Assembly (NCBI GenBank): GCA_021779415.1
Contig: JAJYAS010000306.1
Location: forward strand, 1-5,163
From: Bacillota bacterium
Lineage (GTDB): Bacteria; Bacillota_B; Desulfitobacteriia; Desulfitobacteriales; Desulfitobacteriaceae
Direction: 5' to 3'
DNA length: 5,163 bases
Part shown: positions 1-4,934 of the stretch, one piece after another
Layout of the letters: the number at the start of each line of letters is the position of its first letter
Position numbering within the stretch: the stretch's first letter is position 1
The notes under the pieces: model-generated
What the model was told of the DNA's origin: nothing
Seen by the model: only the letters and a program-made list of their open reading frames with translations
The model's database searches: none
Program-made: the position numbers and the translations under genes

Positions 1-971
1 GTATCGCCCGCCTGTTCTGTGGCTGTTCCTGCAATTTGCTCGATCGTTTTTGCGATCTCTTCAACTGCTTTGGCCGACTCTTGAGATATTAAGGTCAGTT
101 CTTGTGAAGTGTTAGTAACTTCGCTTGCCGTCTCCAAGAGACGGCTCGTCAATTCCTTCTGATTGATATTAGTTGCCTTAATCACTTGTCCAAGTATTCC
201 GAGCTCATCATTTCTTTCCGTTAAAGCCTTTTTGATCTTATCCAGATCATGTCCTTTATATTTATTCTCATATAAAACCACATCAGTTTGGATTTCTTTG
301 ATTTCTTTCAATTCAATATCTACCCCGATTGCCCCCATGAACTTACCCTTAATAATGATCGGTCGCATTATACTTGTCATTAAAATCTTATTGCCATTCA
401 GGTCATAAATATAGGGTTTAATAATTGAAACCTTGCGACTTTCTTTGGGGGTGGTGTACCATGCTTCAGTATAGACATTCTTGAGAGCAACCACTTCGAT
501 AGTTTCATTTTCCCAATAGACATAAGCCGTAAATTTTCCATCATCATAGTAGTCCGAACCCCTAAAGTTCTCATCTTTGCCATCAAAGGCATTAGGCTCC
601 CAGAAAGTGCTTAAGGAAAGAAGTCCTTTATTCTCCAATAATAGCTTTTTTTGCAGTTCCAGGAGCGCGGTCCTATCCGTATTACCCGCCTTTTTTAGAG
701 TTATCAACTCATCAAGGAGTTGCTTAGAAACCTCCACCCCTCTTTCCAAAACTATGTAATCACCCATAGATCCCCTCTTTAGGAATTCTATGGCAAAGGC
801 TAATAATCTCAAAGTTAGACTTGTGCGAAATAATATAATACCGAGGAAACCCACGATGCTTAAAATAAAAAATATTACCGTGAAATCAGAATTTCTAAAT
901 ACTAACTCTAATAAGACCATAATTCCTGCAAACCCCAAAGGCAGCTTGTTTTGGAAAATTACAGCTTTCAT
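1..971 (-). CDS. Methyl-accepting chemotaxis protein, N-terminal part (3' end outside window)
   Basis: Reading the minus strand from ATG at 971 gives 323 codons without a stop, running off the left edge. Residues about 11-26 and 30-48 are two hydrophobic segments forming a probable membrane hairpin. The positive charges after the second (R49, R55, K65, R66) suggest that the rest is cytoplasmic. Residues about 75-225 resemble the Cache/PDC ligand-binding fold: WEPNAFDGKD at 124-133, SIIKPYIYD at 182-190, and MTSIMRPIIIKGKFMGAIGVDIE at 198-220, a series typical of the membrane-distal half of dCache_1 receptors. NDELG at 254-258 resembles the end of a HAMP domain. From about 270 the helical start of the MCP signalling coiled coil follows (SQELTLISQESAKAVEEIA region). 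The signalling tip and methylation sites lie outside the window. The start is supported by a G-rich Shine-Dalgarno at 979-989. Chemoreceptors pass ligand signals to CheA/CheW; the ligand is unknown. No transmembrane segment follows the Cache-like domain, which is unusual. The family call is firm; the topology is inferred. Confidence 0.9.
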   Translation of the reverse strand, partial: MKAVIFQNKLPLGFAGIMVLLELVFRNSDFTVIFFILSIVGFLGIILFRTSLTLRLLAFAIEFLKRGSMGDYIVLERGVEVSKQLLDELITLKKAGNTDRTALLELQKKLLLENKGLLSLSTFWEPNAFDGKDENFRGSDYYDDGKFTAYVYWENETIEVVALKNVYTEAWYTTPKESRKVSIIKPYIYDLNGNKILMTSIMRPIIIKGKFMGAIGVDIELKEIKEIQTDVVLYENKYKGHDLDKIKKALTERNDELGILGQVIKATNINQKELTSRLLETASEVTNTSQELTLISQESAKAVEEIAKTIEQIAGTATEQAGD

Positions 972-1015
972 GAAAATACCCCCCCTCTCACTGGTTAACG
1001 TTCAATTTTTCCCTT

Positions 1016-1044
1016 ATATTATTCTGACTATTTGATTTCGACAA
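1016..1044 (-). promoter_or_regulatory. Candidate sigma-A-like promoter of the chemoreceptor gene
   Basis: On the minus strand, TTGTCG (1039-1044) and TAATAT (1016-1021) are separated by 17 bases. Both are imperfect matches to TTGACA/TATAAT. Transcription would start near 1009, about 38 bases before the ATG. The weak -35 overlaps a 0A-box-like site, as at some promoters that need Spo0A. No sigma-28 type (TAAA-N15-GCCGATAA) motility promoter was seen on this strand. Confidence 0.4.
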
Positions 1045-1045
1045 A
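1036..1045 (-). promoter_or_regulatory. Spo0A box-like site (0A box)
   Basis: The minus strand reads TTTGTCGAAA, which contains the TGTCGAA core of the 0A box bound by phosphorylated Spo0A in Bacillus and clostridia. It overlaps the weak -35 element of the candidate chemoreceptor promoter, the arrangement known from Spo0A-activated sigma-A promoters such as spoIIG. A single seven-base core can occur by chance, so the call rests on its position. Confidence 0.4.
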
Positions 1046-1162
1046 ATACAATAAACTCCTCCTGTTTTATTTGAAACATTTCGATTATTTATGCTACATT
1101 CCTACTAAATGTGTCTATTTCTCCGTGAACGATATAAATCACCAGTCTTCATGGTACACACA

Positions 1163-1199
1163 ATGATTAGGCCGGTGAAAATATCACCGGCCTAATCAT
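1163..1199 (-). terminator. Hairpin terminator after tnaA
   Basis: A perfect 16-base-pair inverted repeat (arms 1163-1178 and 1184-1199) with a 5-base loop lies 9 bases past the tnaA stop. Its core GGCCGGTGA pairs with TCACCGGCC. The T tract after the stem on the minus strand is poor (TGTGTGT), so termination efficiency is uncertain. It separates tnaA from the co-directional chemoreceptor gene, which has its own promoter candidate. Confidence 0.75.
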
Positions 1200-1208
1200 G
1201 AAAATACA

Positions 1209-2591
1209 TTATCCTTCAATGGGTTTAAGCTTACAAAGAAAATGACGCAGCACCTTTGGCTCATAGGTAAATTCTAGGCCTTTGACTTGGTCTCGACGTT
1301 CCCAAATCGTTGCTAAAGCATCGACAACCACATCCATATGGTTGTCAGTGTAGACTCGGCGTGGAATGGTCAAACGCATAAACTCCACGCCGGCTTTCTT
1401 TTGCGTCCCAGTCTCAGGATCGCGACCCAGCAATAGGGAACCTACTTCTACCGGGCGGACCCCCGCCTCAAGGTATAGTTCATTACTAAGAGCTTGGGCT
1501 GGGAATTGTTCTGCGGGAATGTGGGGGAGAAATTGACCAGCATCTACGAAGACGGCATGCCCACCTACCGGCCATTGGATTGGAATGCCACGCTTACGCA
1601 GTTCATTACCCAGGTATTCCACTTGTCCAATGCGGCTTTCGAGATAATCTACATCTAAGCCTTCATATAAACCAACCGCCAAACATTCCATATCCCGCCC
1701 GGAAAGTCCCCCATAAGTAATGAATCCTTCCATGGGTACGCAGCTCGTACTCGCCTTTTGGTACATTTCTTCTTCATTTTTGATACCAATCAAGCCACCC
1801 ATGTTCACAATGGCGTCTTTCTTGGCACTCATCGTAAAGTAATCGCCCATGTCATACATTTCTTTAACAATCTCTTGAATATCCTTATTTTCATAGCCCG
1901 GTTCACGCTTCTTAATAAAATAGGCGTTCTCAGCAAAACGCGCAGAGTCAATGTCGATCTTCAAAGAGTATTTATCAGCAATTTTCCGAACTCCACGGAA
2001 ATTTTCCATAGAAAGTGGTTGTCCGCCCGAGGAGTTACAGGTTACCGTCGCAATGATGAAAGCAATGTTTTCAGGACCTTTTTCTATGATAAAATTCTCT
2101 AGTTTTTCTAAATCAAAGTTACCCTTAAAAGGGTGCTCTTTTTGGGTATCGAAAGCATCCTCAATCACAAGGTTCACGGGAATCATACCGTTCATCTCGA
2201 TATGAGCCATCGTTGTATCAAAGTGCATATTCCCCAGAACGAATTGACCGTTGTGTTTCTTTAAATGAGGAAAAAGAACTTGTTCTGCTCCGCGGCCTTG
2301 GTGCGTAGGAATGACATAGGCATAACCGAAGATATCCTGCACTGCATCTTTGACTTTAAAGAAGGATTTACTGCCGGCATAGGACTCATCTCCGAGCATC
2401 AAGGCAGACCACTGTTTGTCACTCATCGCACCGGTGCCACTATCAGTGAGCAGGTCAATGTAAACATCTTCTGCTTTTAAAAGAAACGGGTTATACCCAG
2501 CTTCCTGAAGTTTTATCTGACGCTCTGCACGGGAAATCATGCGAATGGATTCCACCATTTTGATCCGATAAGGTTCTGCTTTTCTGGCCAC
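1209..2591 (-). CDS. tnaA: Tryptophanase (tryptophan indole-lyase), PLP-dependent
   Basis: This 460-residue protein catalyses beta-elimination of L-tryptophan to indole, pyruvate and ammonium in the cytoplasm. It aligns along its full length with tryptophanase and tyrosine phenol-lyase, fold-type I PLP enzymes. The PLP Schiff-base lysine is K258 in MSAKKDA (254-260). The pyridine-nitrogen aspartate is D215 in [12 protein letters not shown], the catalytic tyrosine is Y71 in GDESYAG, and the carboxylate-binding arginine is R406 in [17 protein letters not shown] is at 96-104. Specificity points to tryptophan: H450 in VLRHF matches E. coli TnaA His463, where tyrosine phenol-lyase has Phe, and VEVG at 381-384 lacks the Arg381 that binds the phenol in tyrosine phenol-lyase. 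The start is GTG with Shine-Dalgarno GGAGG at 2601-2605, nine bases away. The protein is slightly shorter than the 471-residue E. coli enzyme because a loop near residue 112 is shorter. A perfect sigma-54 promoter lies upstream and a TyrR-like activator gene precedes it. No tryptophan permease gene or TnaC-type leader is seen. Confidence 0.95.
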   Translation of the reverse strand: MARKAEPYRIKMVESIRMISRAERQIKLQEAGYNPFLLKAEDVYIDLLTDSGTGAMSDKQWSALMLGDESYAGSKSFFKVKDAVQDIFGYAYVIPTHQGRGAEQVLFPHLKKHNGQFVLGNMHFDTTMAHIEMNGMIPVNLVIEDAFDTQKEHPFKGNFDLEKLENFIIEKGPENIAFIIATVTCNSSGGQPLSMENFRGVRKIADKYSLKIDIDSARFAENAYFIKKREPGYENKDIQEIVKEMYDMGDYFTMSAKKDAIVNMGGLIGIKNEEEMYQKASTSCVPMEGFITYGGLSGRDMECLAVGLYEGLDVDYLESRIGQVEYLGNELRKRGIPIQWPVGGHAVFVDAGQFLPHIPAEQFPAQALSNELYLEAGVRPVEVGSLLLGRDPETGTQKKAGVEFMRLTIPRRVYTDNHMDVVVDALATIWERRDQVKGLEFTYEPKVLRHFLCKLKPIEG

Positions 2592-2600
2592 TGTAAAGTT

Positions 2601-2608
2601 CCTCCCCC
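2601..2608 (-). promoter_or_regulatory. Ribosome binding site fixing the GTG start of tnaA
   Basis: The minus strand reads GGGGGAGG, ending nine bases before the GTG at 2589-2591. There is no nearby ATG that aligns with the family N-terminus, so this site supports the non-ATG start. Confidence 0.8.
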
Positions 2609-2654
2609 GATTTTAACTTATTTTAGATTACAACTCTTATAGATTAAAAAATAA

Positions 2655-2670
2655 TGCAAAATGCGTGCCA
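2655..2670 (-). promoter_or_regulatory. Sigma-54 (-24/-12) promoter of tnaA
   Basis: The minus strand reads TGGCACGCATTTTGCA. This is TGGCAC, five bases, then TTGCA, a full match to the sigma-54 consensus, with the correct spacing between the GG and GC pairs. Transcription should begin near 2644, leaving a leader of about 53 bases. That leader has no tryptophan codon and no credible leader peptide, so TnaC-type attenuation as in E. coli is unlikely. Sigma-54 promoters strictly require an AAA+ activator, and the gene directly upstream encodes one. Confidence 0.9.
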
Positions 2671-2751
2671 ACCAAAACAACCGATTCCAACGCCGGATAT
2701 GTAACTAGATGCTACGAATTAATCGAATATCACGTCTTAAGATGATAAAGT

Positions 2752-2796
2752 AAAGTGGCAAGAAATCTTATCAATGATAAAATTTCTTGCCACTTT
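2752..2796 (-). terminator. Hairpin terminator after the TyrR-like gene
   Basis: Arms 2752-2766 and 2782-2796 form a perfect 15-base-pair stem (core AAGTGGCAAGAAAT). After one mismatch, five more pairs follow, closed by a three-base loop. It starts eight bases past the activator's stop codon and is followed on the minus strand by T-rich ACTTTATC. A factor-independent terminator is the simplest reading. Its centre also lies about 130 bases upstream of the predicted tnaA transcription start, within the usual distance of an upstream activator site, so a DNA-binding role is possible too. Confidence 0.75.
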
Positions 2797-2803
2797 CCAA
2801 TAA

Positions 2804-4084
2804 CTAGTCATTCCCAATTCCATAACTTTTCATTTTGTTCAAAATGGTTGTATTGGAAACTCCGAGTATTCTTCCCGCTTTTCTTGAAGATGAATTAGTT
2901 TCCAAAACGCGCATGAGAACTTGTTTTTCAACGTCCCTCACAATCTCTTTTAAGGTAGGCCATTCTTTTTCTACCGGAATCTCTAGTTTAAAATTCCCCA
3001 CCTCACTTTTCAAAATTTGGCGGGCAGAGACCAAATCCGTCCACTCATAGAAAAGGCGGGGCGTAATTTCATTGGAATCCATGACGTTGATAATGCGTTC
3101 AAGAGTGTTTTCAAGCTGTCGAACATTTCCTGGCCAGAGTTGAATCATTAACAAGTCCATGCTCTCCTTCGTTACGTGAATCTCGGGTTTTCCCAACTTT
3201 TCTGAAATCTTGCGAATCAGGTGCTGGACGATCAGCGGAATATCCTCAGAACGTTCCCGAAGAGGGGGAATCCGCAAAGGGATAACATTTAAGCGATAAT
3301 AGAGGTCTTCCCGAAATTTTCCCGTTTGGATCATTTCTTCCAGGTTACAGTGTGTTGCAGCAATAATACGAACATCCACCGGTAATTCCTTTGTTCCCCC
3401 AATCCGGCGGATTATGTTTTCTTGCAAAACCCGAAGTAACCGAACCTGAACCTGCGTTGGAATCTCTCCGATTTCATCCAAAAAGAGGGTACCTTGATCC
3501 GCTTGCTCAAAAAGCCCTTTTTTCCCCCCTTTTATTGCCCCTGTAAATGAGCCTTCCTCATAGCCAAAGAGTTCACTTTCCAGCAAGCTATCTGGTAATG
3601 CTGCGCAATTGATCGGAATAAAAGGAGCCCCCGCCCGCAAGCTTTCCATATGAATAGCTCGTGCAAATAGCTCTTTCCCAGTTCCGCTTTCCCCGCGCAA
3701 TAAGACTGTTGAGTTTCCTTTAGCAACCATTTTCGCGGTTTCAACAACATGACGCATCTTTGCGCTCTGGTAAACAATCCCTTCGAACGCTATTAAATGT
3801 TTCTTTCGGTCCATTTTTGAAATAATCTCTTTTAACCCATTTTCCCGCTCTTCATATGGCATCTGATCCCTTAATGTTACAAGAAGAACCCCTTTAACCT
3901 CTTCTAAATTCTTTATTAGACGTTGAACTTGTCCATCCGAAGTACAACGAAATTTAATAAACATGCCCTGATCCGGAATGACTTCCATTCCAATCTTATC
4001 AACCCTATTTTTCTCGCACCCCTCAAAGATCTCCATCCCTAAACCCAAGCGATCTTGGAAATCAATCTGAATCACACGTTCCAT
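2804..4084 (-). CDS. TyrR-like sigma-54-dependent transcriptional activator (ACT, AAA+, HTH)
   Basis: This 426-residue regulator probably senses an aromatic amino acid and activates sigma-54 promoters. Residues about 2-72 form an ACT domain (DRLGLGMEIFEG at 11-22), like the amino-acid-binding N-terminus of TyrR. Residues about 100-345 are the AAA+ domain: Walker A GESGTGKE at 131-138, sigma-54-contacting loop GSFTGA at 178-183, Walker B GTLFLDE at 198-204, arginine-finger region FREDLYYRLN at 258-267, and GNVRQLEN at 319-326. Residues about 398-422 are a TyrR-type helix-turn-helix (SSRKAGRILGVSNTTILNKM). The roughly 25-residue linker leaves no room for the PAS domain of E. coli TyrR (513 residues). 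The ATG at 4084 is chosen because GGGGAGGT lies at 4089-4096 and the protein then begins like TyrR; a TTG at 4111 would add nine unsupported residues. Perfect sigma-54 promoters lie on both sides, before tnaA and ridA, so these are its likely targets. The effector (Trp, Tyr or Phe) is not known. Confidence 0.9.
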   Translation of the reverse strand: MERVIQIDFQDRLGLGMEIFEGCEKNRVDKIGMEVIPDQGMFIKFRCTSDGQVQRLIKNLEEVKGVLLVTLRDQMPYEERENGLKEIISKMDRKKHLIAFEGIVYQSAKMRHVVETAKMVAKGNSTVLLRGESGTGKELFARAIHMESLRAGAPFIPINCAALPDSLLESELFGYEEGSFTGAIKGGKKGLFEQADQGTLFLDEIGEIPTQVQVRLLRVLQENIIRRIGGTKELPVDVRIIAATHCNLEEMIQTGKFREDLYYRLNVIPLRIPPLRERSEDIPLIVQHLIRKISEKLGKPEIHVTKESMDLLMIQLWPGNVRQLENTLERIINVMDSNEITPRLFYEWTDLVSARQILKSEVGNFKLEIPVEKEWPTLKEIVRDVEKQVLMRVLETNSSSRKAGRILGVSNTTILNKMKSYGIGND

Positions 4085-4088
4085 TGCT

Positions 4089-4096
4089 ACCTCCCC
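4089..4096 (-). promoter_or_regulatory. Ribosome binding site fixing the start of the TyrR-like gene
   Basis: The minus strand reads GGGGAGGT, with GGAGG ending five bases before ATG 4082-4084. The upstream in-frame TTG at 4109-4111 would place this site inside the coding region and has no comparable site of its own. Confidence 0.8.
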
Positions 4097-4147
4097 TGTA
4101 ACACCTGTCAAGTAAAGAATACCAGAAAATATTTAATTAGTCTATAA

Positions 4148-4176
4148 ATTATATCATACATGCACTCTCATGACCT
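4148..4176 (-). promoter_or_regulatory. Candidate sigma-A promoter of the TyrR-like gene
   Basis: On the minus strand a perfect TATAAT (4148-4153) is preceded by TGA (4154-4156), forming an extended -10. A weak -35, AGGTCA (4171-4176), lies 17 bases upstream. Transcription would start near 4141, giving a leader of about 57 bases. An extended -10 compensates for a poor -35. The activator would thus be made by the housekeeping polymerase while its targets use sigma-54. Confidence 0.6.
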
Positions 4177-4226
4177 TGTACAAAATAAAAGCAGTATCCT
4201 AATCACTTAACCTTCCAATTTCTTGC

Positions 4227-4255
4227 TTGGTTATTCTCGCAACATCAGTTATACT
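4227..4255 (+). promoter_or_regulatory. Possible sigma-A-like promoter upstream of ridA
   Basis: TTGGTT (4227-4232) and TATACT (4250-4255) are spaced by 17 bases. The -10 matches at five of six positions, but the -35 is only partial. It would start near 4262, before the sigma-54 promoter, and could give basal ridA expression. Its -10 is embedded in the inverted repeat at 4244-4258. It may be fortuitous in this AT-rich region. Confidence 0.3.
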
Positions 4256-4258
4256 GAT
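4244..4258. promoter_or_regulatory. Short inverted repeat, possible operator
   Basis: ATCAGT-TAT-ACTGAT has six-base arms around a three-base centre. It ends 13 bases before the -24 element of the ridA sigma-54 promoter and covers the -10 of the possible sigma-A-like promoter. That position suits a repressor site better than a sigma-54 enhancer, which normally sits 80-150 bases upstream. The binding protein is unknown. Confidence 0.35.
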
Positions 4259-4271
4259 ACTAGTCTTGTCA

Positions 4272-4287
4272 TGGCACATAAATTGCA
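4272..4287 (+). promoter_or_regulatory. Sigma-54 (-24/-12) promoter of ridA
   Basis: The sequence TGGCACATAAATTGCA is a full match to TGGCAC-N5-TTGCA. The predicted transcription start is near 4297-4298, right at the Shine-Dalgarno AAGGAGGT (4298-4305), so the leader would be only about 15 bases. It points away from the neighbouring TyrR-like activator gene and has the same -24 and -12 blocks as the tnaA promoter. Confidence 0.85.
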
Positions 4288-4297
4288 TGAAAATCTC

Positions 4298-4305
4298 AAG
4301 GAGGT
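4298..4305 (+). promoter_or_regulatory. Ribosome binding site fixing the ridA start
   Basis: AAGGAGGT is a near-perfect anti-16S match, with GGAGG ending eight bases before ATG 4313. It rules against an in-frame TTG at 4223, which would lie upstream of the sigma-54 promoter and add 30 residues foreign to the family. Confidence 0.85.
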
Positions 4306-4312
4306 CGATCCC

Positions 4313-4693
4313 ATGAATAAACAAATCGTTAATACTCAAAACGCACCTGCGGCCATTGGCCCTTATTCCCAAGGGGTTAAGGTAGGAAATCTAATTTTTA
4401 CATCTGGACAACTTCCTCTAAATCCGCAAAGTGGAGAATTGGTCGCTGATATTGAGGGCGCAACCAAGCAATCCTTAGATAATGTCAAAGCGATTCTAGA
4501 ATCTGAAGGCGCCAGCATGGATAAAGTCGTAAAAACTGTCGTTTTCCTACGGGACATGAATGACTTTGCTGCGATGAATGCAGTTTACGCCACCTATTTC
4601 CCGAGTAACCCACCTGCCCGCTCCGCTGTACAAGTCGCGCGCTTGCCAAAGGACGCTATCCTGGAAATTGAGGCAATTGCTCTTGCCGAGTAG
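4313..4693 (+). CDS. ridA: RidA family 2-iminobutanoate/2-iminopropanoate deaminase
   Basis: This 126-residue protein is a full-length member of the RidA (YjgF/YER057c/UK114) family, normally 120-130 residues and trimeric in the cytoplasm. RidA hydrolyses reactive enamine/imine products of PLP enzymes, such as 2-aminoacrylate, to 2-keto acids and ammonium, protecting other PLP enzymes from damage. Archetypal RidA features are present: NAPAAIGPYSQG at 10-21, SGQLPLNP at 31-38, SLDNVKAIL at 54-62, the imine-carboxylate-binding arginine R103 in PARSAVQVARLP (E. coli Arg105), and E120 in LEIEAIA. The N-terminus aligns with E. coli RidA without gaps, confirming ATG 4313. It is transcribed away from the TyrR-like activator, with a perfect sigma-54 promoter directly ahead and a strong palindromic terminator behind. 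It is therefore a single-gene unit. The neighbouring tryptophanase generates 2-aminoacrylate during catalysis, giving a plausible reason for shared control. Confidence 0.95.
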   Translation: MNKQIVNTQNAPAAIGPYSQGVKVGNLIFTSGQLPLNPQSGELVADIEGATKQSLDNVKAILESEGASMDKVVKTVVFLRDMNDFAAMNAVYATYFPSNPPARSAVQVARLPKDAILEIEAIALAE

Positions 4694-4730
4694 TGAATTC
4701 GAAGGATACCTTGTTGCCAAAAGTAAGAAG

Positions 4731-4780
4731 CATAGAAGAGAAAGAGGTCCCGTAATTACGGGACCTCTTTCTCTTCTATG
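4731..4780. terminator. 50-base perfect palindrome, probable bidirectional terminator after ridA
   Basis: Positions 4731-4780 are a perfect palindrome of 25-base arms centred on AATT, beginning 38 bases past the ridA stop. The GC-rich core GGTCCCGT/ACGGGACC is flanked by an A/G-rich left side and a T/C-rich right side (TCTTTCTCTTCT). Read from either strand, this gives a stem followed by a pyrimidine-rich tract, the form of a bidirectional factor-independent terminator. It insulates ridA from the gene starting at 4935. Confidence 0.85.
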
Positions 4781-4819
4781 GTAGTTTATTTAGCTTTAAT
4801 TTCTACTCCTCTTTTCCTT

Positions 4820-4847
4820 TTGACAGATTGATTCATTAAGATATTTT
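4820..4847 (+). promoter_or_regulatory. Candidate sigma-A-like promoter of the Pro/Gln-rich gene
   Basis: A perfect TTGACA (4820-4825) is followed after 16 bases by TATTTT (4842-4847), a four-of-six match to TATAAT. Transcription would start near 4854, about 80 bases before the ATG at 4935. The -10 is weak, so this is tentative. No convincing sporulation-sigma promoter was found in the same interval. Confidence 0.4.
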
Positions 4848-4893
4848 TTCCTTAATTAGAACATTAATCCATTTATCGCATACCGTGTAGTAT

Positions 4894-4907
4894 GAATCAG
4901 ATGATTC
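4894..4907. repeat. Short inverted repeat in the leader of the Pro/Gln-rich gene
   Basis: GAATCA-GA-TGATTC has six-base arms and a two-base centre, and ends 27 bases before the ATG at 4935. A two-base loop is too tight for a good RNA hairpin, so an operator is the likelier role if it has one. It may be chance. Confidence 0.3.
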
Positions 4908-4934
4908 TACATTTTATATAAGGGGGGCTTGCCC

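Noticed and set aside
163..1035. Small open frames on both strands across the chemoreceptor region
   Set aside because: They overlap the continuous chemoreceptor frame, which has recognisable Cache and MCP features; the small frames have none.
1047..1066. A short leader peptide from TTG after AGGAGGAG upstream of the chemoreceptor
   Set aside because: It would encode only seven residues, would start upstream of the predicted transcription start and has a poor spacing; nothing supports translation.
972..1162. Sigma-28 motility promoter or c-di-GMP riboswitch before the chemoreceptor
   Set aside because: Neither TAAA-N15-GCCGATAA nor the conserved GEMM-type core was found on the coding strand.
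1758..2480. Plus-strand open frames opposite tnaA
   Set aside because: They lie antisense to a full-length conserved enzyme, lack ribosome binding sites and resemble no known family.
1209..2591. Tyrosine phenol-lyase as an alternative identity for the PLP lyase
   Set aside because: The phenol-binding arginine of tyrosine phenol-lyase (MERG motif) is replaced by valine (VEVG), and the tryptophanase-type histidine (LRHF) is present in place of Phe. [12 protein letters not shown] and [11 protein letters not shown] also match tryptophanase more closely.
4085..4111. Nine-residue N-terminal extension of the TyrR-like protein from TTG 4111
   Set aside because: The strong ribosome binding site GGGGAGGT would fall inside that extension, and TyrR family proteins begin at the ACT domain.
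4223..4312. Longer RidA with a TTG start at 4223 (30 extra residues)
   Set aside because: The extension lies across the sigma-54 promoter, has no Shine-Dalgarno and does not resemble the family; ATG 4313 has AAGGAGGT at the right distance and matches E. coli RidA from its first residues.
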